From Nitrospira sp. UBA5698 (GTDB lineage: Bacteria > Nitrospirota > Nitrospiria > Nitrospirales > Nitrospiraceae): 51,671 nucleotides of DNA. The notes under the pieces were generated by a model. That model searched no databases. It had not been told where the DNA came from and saw nothing but the letters and a program-made list of their open reading frames with translations. Each line of letters starts with the position of its first letter. Within the stretch, counting starts at the first letter, position 1. A program made the translations under genes and the position numbers. Positions 49,734 to 51,671 of the stretch are shown in pieces. The stretch is taken from positions 212,416-264,086 of the forward strand of contig DIHK01000018.1 in NCBI GenBank assembly GCA_002420115.1, written 5' to 3'.

Positions 49734-50399
49734 ATGACGGACCTCGATCTGAGCGCCCTATGGGTCAGCTTACAACTGGCCACGACAACAGTGATCGTGC
49801 TCCTTCTCATCGGCACGCCGCTGGCTTGGTGGCTGGCCCATACCCGCTCACGCATCAGACCGATCATTGAGGCGCTGGTTGCGCTTCCCATCGTGCTTCC
49901 TCCCACCGTGCTTGGATTCTATCTGCTCATTACGCTCGGTCCCTACGGGCCGTTCGGTCGGTTTGCAGATCTGTCTCTCGCGTTCACGTTCACCGGACTG
50001 GTCATCGCCTCGGTCTTTTATTCCATGCCATTTGTGATCCAGCCGCTCCAAGGTGCATTCGAAGCCGTCGGGAAAGCCCCCTTAGAAGCAGCCTGGTCGC
50101 TTCGCGCCTCAAAACTCGATGCCTTCCTGACCGTCGTCTCTCCGATCGCTCTGCGGGGATATATCAGCGCCATTGTGCTTGGGTTCGCCCATACCATCGG
50201 GGAGTTCGGCGTCGTATTGATGGTCGGGGGATCAATCCCGGGACAGACACGAGTCCTCTCCACGACAATCTTTGAGCATGTGGAAGCCATGGAGTATGGC
50301 CAAGCCCATACGATCGCAGCCGTCTTGTTGATCTTCTCCTTTCTCGTCTTGCTGGCGGTGTACGTCGTGAACCGTCGATTTCCCATCCACGTCTCATGA
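49734..50399 (+). CDS. modB: Molybdate ABC permease
   Basis: 221 aa from the ATG at 49734 (AGAGG six bases up; an ATG two codons earlier is possible). Five to six helices; SLQLATTTVIVLLLIGTPLAWWLAHTRSR and VALPIVLPPTVLGFYLLITLGPYGPFG are typical ModB, and the EAA-loop reads GKAPLEAAWSLRASKLDAFLTVVSPIALRGYISAIVLGFAHTIGEFGVVLMVGGSIPG. Its stop overlaps modC (ATGA). Confidence 0.95.
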   Translation: MTDLDLSALWVSLQLATTTVIVLLLIGTPLAWWLAHTRSRIRPIIEALVALPIVLPPTVLGFYLLITLGPYGPFGRFADLSLAFTFTGLVIASVFYSMPFVIQPLQGAFEAVGKAPLEAAWSLRASKLDAFLTVVSPIALRGYISAIVLGFAHTIGEFGVVLMVGGSIPGQTRVLSTTIFEHVEAMEYGQAHTIAAVLLIFSFLVLLAVYVVNRRFPIHVS

Positions 50400-51487
50400 G
50401 TCACTTACGAGCCAGATTCGACCTCCCGTTGTCGACGTTCCGTCTGAACGTGGATCTCGATGTGCCGATAGCAGGCATTACCGCGATCTTCGGCCCCTCT
50501 GGATCAGGCAAGACCACGCTGTTGAGATGTCTGGCCGGACTCGAACGGGCACCGCAGGGCTTTATGCAATTCGGCGAGGAGGTGTGGCAGGATGAGAGCC
50601 GCGGGCGCTGTCTGCCGCTCTATGAACGTCCGATCGGGTATGTCTTCCAAGAGCCGCGTCTGTTTCCTCATTATGACGTGCGGGCGAATCTTCTGTACGG
50701 CTACAAGCGGATTCCTCTCGACGCACGCCGAGTTGCTCCGGAACAGGTAATTGCGATCCTGGGAATCGGCCATCTCCTCGATCGCCGCATTCATAAGCTC
50801 TCCGGCGGTGAGCAACAGCGGGTGGCGATCGGGCGCGCACTGCTCACCAGTCCCAAACTGCTCCTGTTGGATGAGCCGCTCGCCTCGCTTGATCTTCAGC
50901 GGAAGCAAGAGGTCCTTCCCTTCATCCGTCAACTTCATGAGCACTTACGAATTCCCGTGCTCTATGTGAGTCATGGGCTGACGGAAATCCTTCAACTGGC
51001 CGACCGTGTCATCCTCATGAAAGAAGGCCACGTCGCCGGCACCGGCCTGCTCAATGAGGTATTCACCACGTTGGATTTCAGAGCACAGTTGGGACCGCAT
51101 CGAATCGGCGCCATCTTGAACGCGCGCGTCATACATCATGACCTGCAATACGGACTGACTCAGTTGGACTTCAACAACCACGCGCTGTTTGTCCCGATTC
51201 AGTCTGTGCCTGTCGGCCAAGCCCTGCGTGTCCATATTTTTTCCAACGATGTCAGTCTGGTCCTCGCGCAAACAGTCGTGCCGACCAGCATCTTGAATAT
51301 CCTGAAAGCCACCGTCGTAGAAGTCCGGGAAATCGATCAGTCCTCCGTAGAGGTCGTCTTGGATATCGGCACCCCGCTCGTGGCCAGCATCACGAGAAAA
51401 TCGCTGATGTTGTTAGGCTTGAAACCAGGCCAGCTCGTGTTTGCCCATATCAAAACAGTCGCGTTGAACGAAGAGTTCGTGGAATAG
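50396..51487 (+). CDS. modC: Molybdate ABC ATPase
   Basis: 363 aa. Walker A GPSGSGKTTLLRCL, Q-loop VFQEPRLFPHYDVRANLLYG, signature KLSGGEQQRVAIGRAL, Walker B LLLLDEPLASLD, H-loop VSHGLTE. The C-terminus (about 290-355, NILKATVVEVREIDQSSVEVVLDIG) is a Mop/TOBE oxyanion-binding domain, as in ModC. Translationally coupled to modB. Confidence 0.95.
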   Translation: MSHLRARFDLPLSTFRLNVDLDVPIAGITAIFGPSGSGKTTLLRCLAGLERAPQGFMQFGEEVWQDESRGRCLPLYERPIGYVFQEPRLFPHYDVRANLLYGYKRIPLDARRVAPEQVIAILGIGHLLDRRIHKLSGGEQQRVAIGRALLTSPKLLLLDEPLASLDLQRKQEVLPFIRQLHEHLRIPVLYVSHGLTEILQLADRVILMKEGHVAGTGLLNEVFTTLDFRAQLGPHRIGAILNARVIHHDLQYGLTQLDFNNHALFVPIQSVPVGQALRVHIFSNDVSLVLAQTVVPTSILNILKATVVEVREIDQSSVEVVLDIGTPLVASITRKSLMLLGLKPGQLVFAHIKTVALNEEFVE

Positions 51488-51506
51488 CGCCCCTCTCCCC
51501 AGTTTC

Positions 51507-51527
51507 TGTGGATAAGTCTGTGGTTAA
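51507..51527 (+). promoter_or_regulatory. DnaA-box-like pair
   Basis: TGTGGATAA (51507-51515) is a perfect DnaA box (reverse of TTATCCACA); TGTGGTTAA (51519-51527) is a one-mismatch copy in the same orientation, 12 bp apart start to start. No AT-rich unwinding region or further boxes are seen nearby, so this is not an origin, but could be a DnaA-titration or regulatory site. Confidence 0.35.
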
Positions 51528-51579
51528 GTATCCCCACTGTTGCCGAACACACGCGATGCGCTCAGATCGAGCTTCTTGC

Positions 51580-51671
51580 CTAGTTTTTAGTCAGCACGAC
51601 GATCGAGCCGACCCAGCCATATCCTGCCAGGACTCGTTTCCCTAAATACTTTCGACATGCGGCCTCACCTC
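51580..51671 (-). CDS. C-terminal end of an unrecognised protein
   Basis: The last 30 codons of a minus-strand frame that runs off the right edge, ending at TAG (51580-51582). The sequence GEAACRKYLGKRVLAGYGW then VGSIVVLTKN has a plausible compact C-terminus but no recognisable motif. It might be by chance; the length is too short to name. Confidence 0.4.
   Translation of the reverse strand, partial: GEAACRKYLGKRVLAGYGWVGSIVVLTKN

Noticed and set aside
1..51671. tRNA genes, rRNA, CRISPR array, riboswitches
   Set aside because: I looked for tRNA-like cloverleaf ends, evenly spaced repeats and known aptamer signatures and saw none that I could support by eye.

Overview
The window looks like a chromosomal segment of a Nitrospira-type bacterium (phylum Nitrospirota). 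This is an inference from moderate-to-high GC, dense housekeeping operons of Gram-negative type (LapB, porins, lipoproteins, ABC uptake systems), two sigma-54 activators, and scattered short TIR-bounded repeats. I saw no rRNA, tRNA or CRISPR array.

Layout. 1-7.7 kb is housekeeping: the start of ilvE (minus), a PilZ protein, rplU-rpmA-obgE-proB, nadD-rsfS, a LapA/LapB-like TPR protein and bioB. 7.7-10.6 kb is a small accessory patch with a zeta-like kinase plus a 52-aa partner, a MITE-like repeat and a HicBA module. 10.7-18.5 kb holds a secreted TPR protein, an OsmC protein with a membrane protein behind a probable sigma-54 promoter, the adjacent sigma-54 activator, galE, trmL and a YdjM-like protein. 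18.5-22.0 kb is a sulfonate/nitrate-type ABC operon with an extra secreted protein. 22.0-29.7 kb is loosely packed and made of small or degenerate genes: a cysteine-less redoxin, DsrE, TusA, a shortened PstS-like protein, a zinc ribbon and tiny membrane proteins.

29.8-45.9 kb is the centrepiece, an uninterrupted minus-strand run devoted to sulfur. In transcription order it holds: an OscA-like DUF2292 protein, a porin, an orphan ModA-like binding protein, a lipoprotein, a sulfate-binding protein, a DUF2325 protein, an Asp/Glu racemase-like protein, CysT, CysW, CysA, a DsrE protein, a ThiS-like sulfur carrier, CysK, a MoeB/ThiF-type E1 enzyme, a family 2A encapsulin shell (SrpI), a SufS-type cysteine desulfurase with a ~180-residue disordered N-terminal cargo extension, an EpsC serine acetyltransferase and an SfnR-like sigma-54 activator. 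Read together, sulfate enters through porin and ABC transporter, OAS from EpsC is sulfurated by CysK (with sulfide or a carrier thiocarboxylate), and cysteine can be desulfurated inside the encapsulin, probably as a sulfur store or buffer.

46.1-51.5 kb runs the other way: a fused HTH plus periplasmic-binding-domain regulator, a second porin sharing an N-terminal motif with the first, and modA-modB-modC. The two oxyanion systems diverge from a short AT-rich promoter region at 45,916-46,150. The window ends in the C-terminus of an unrecognised minus-strand gene.
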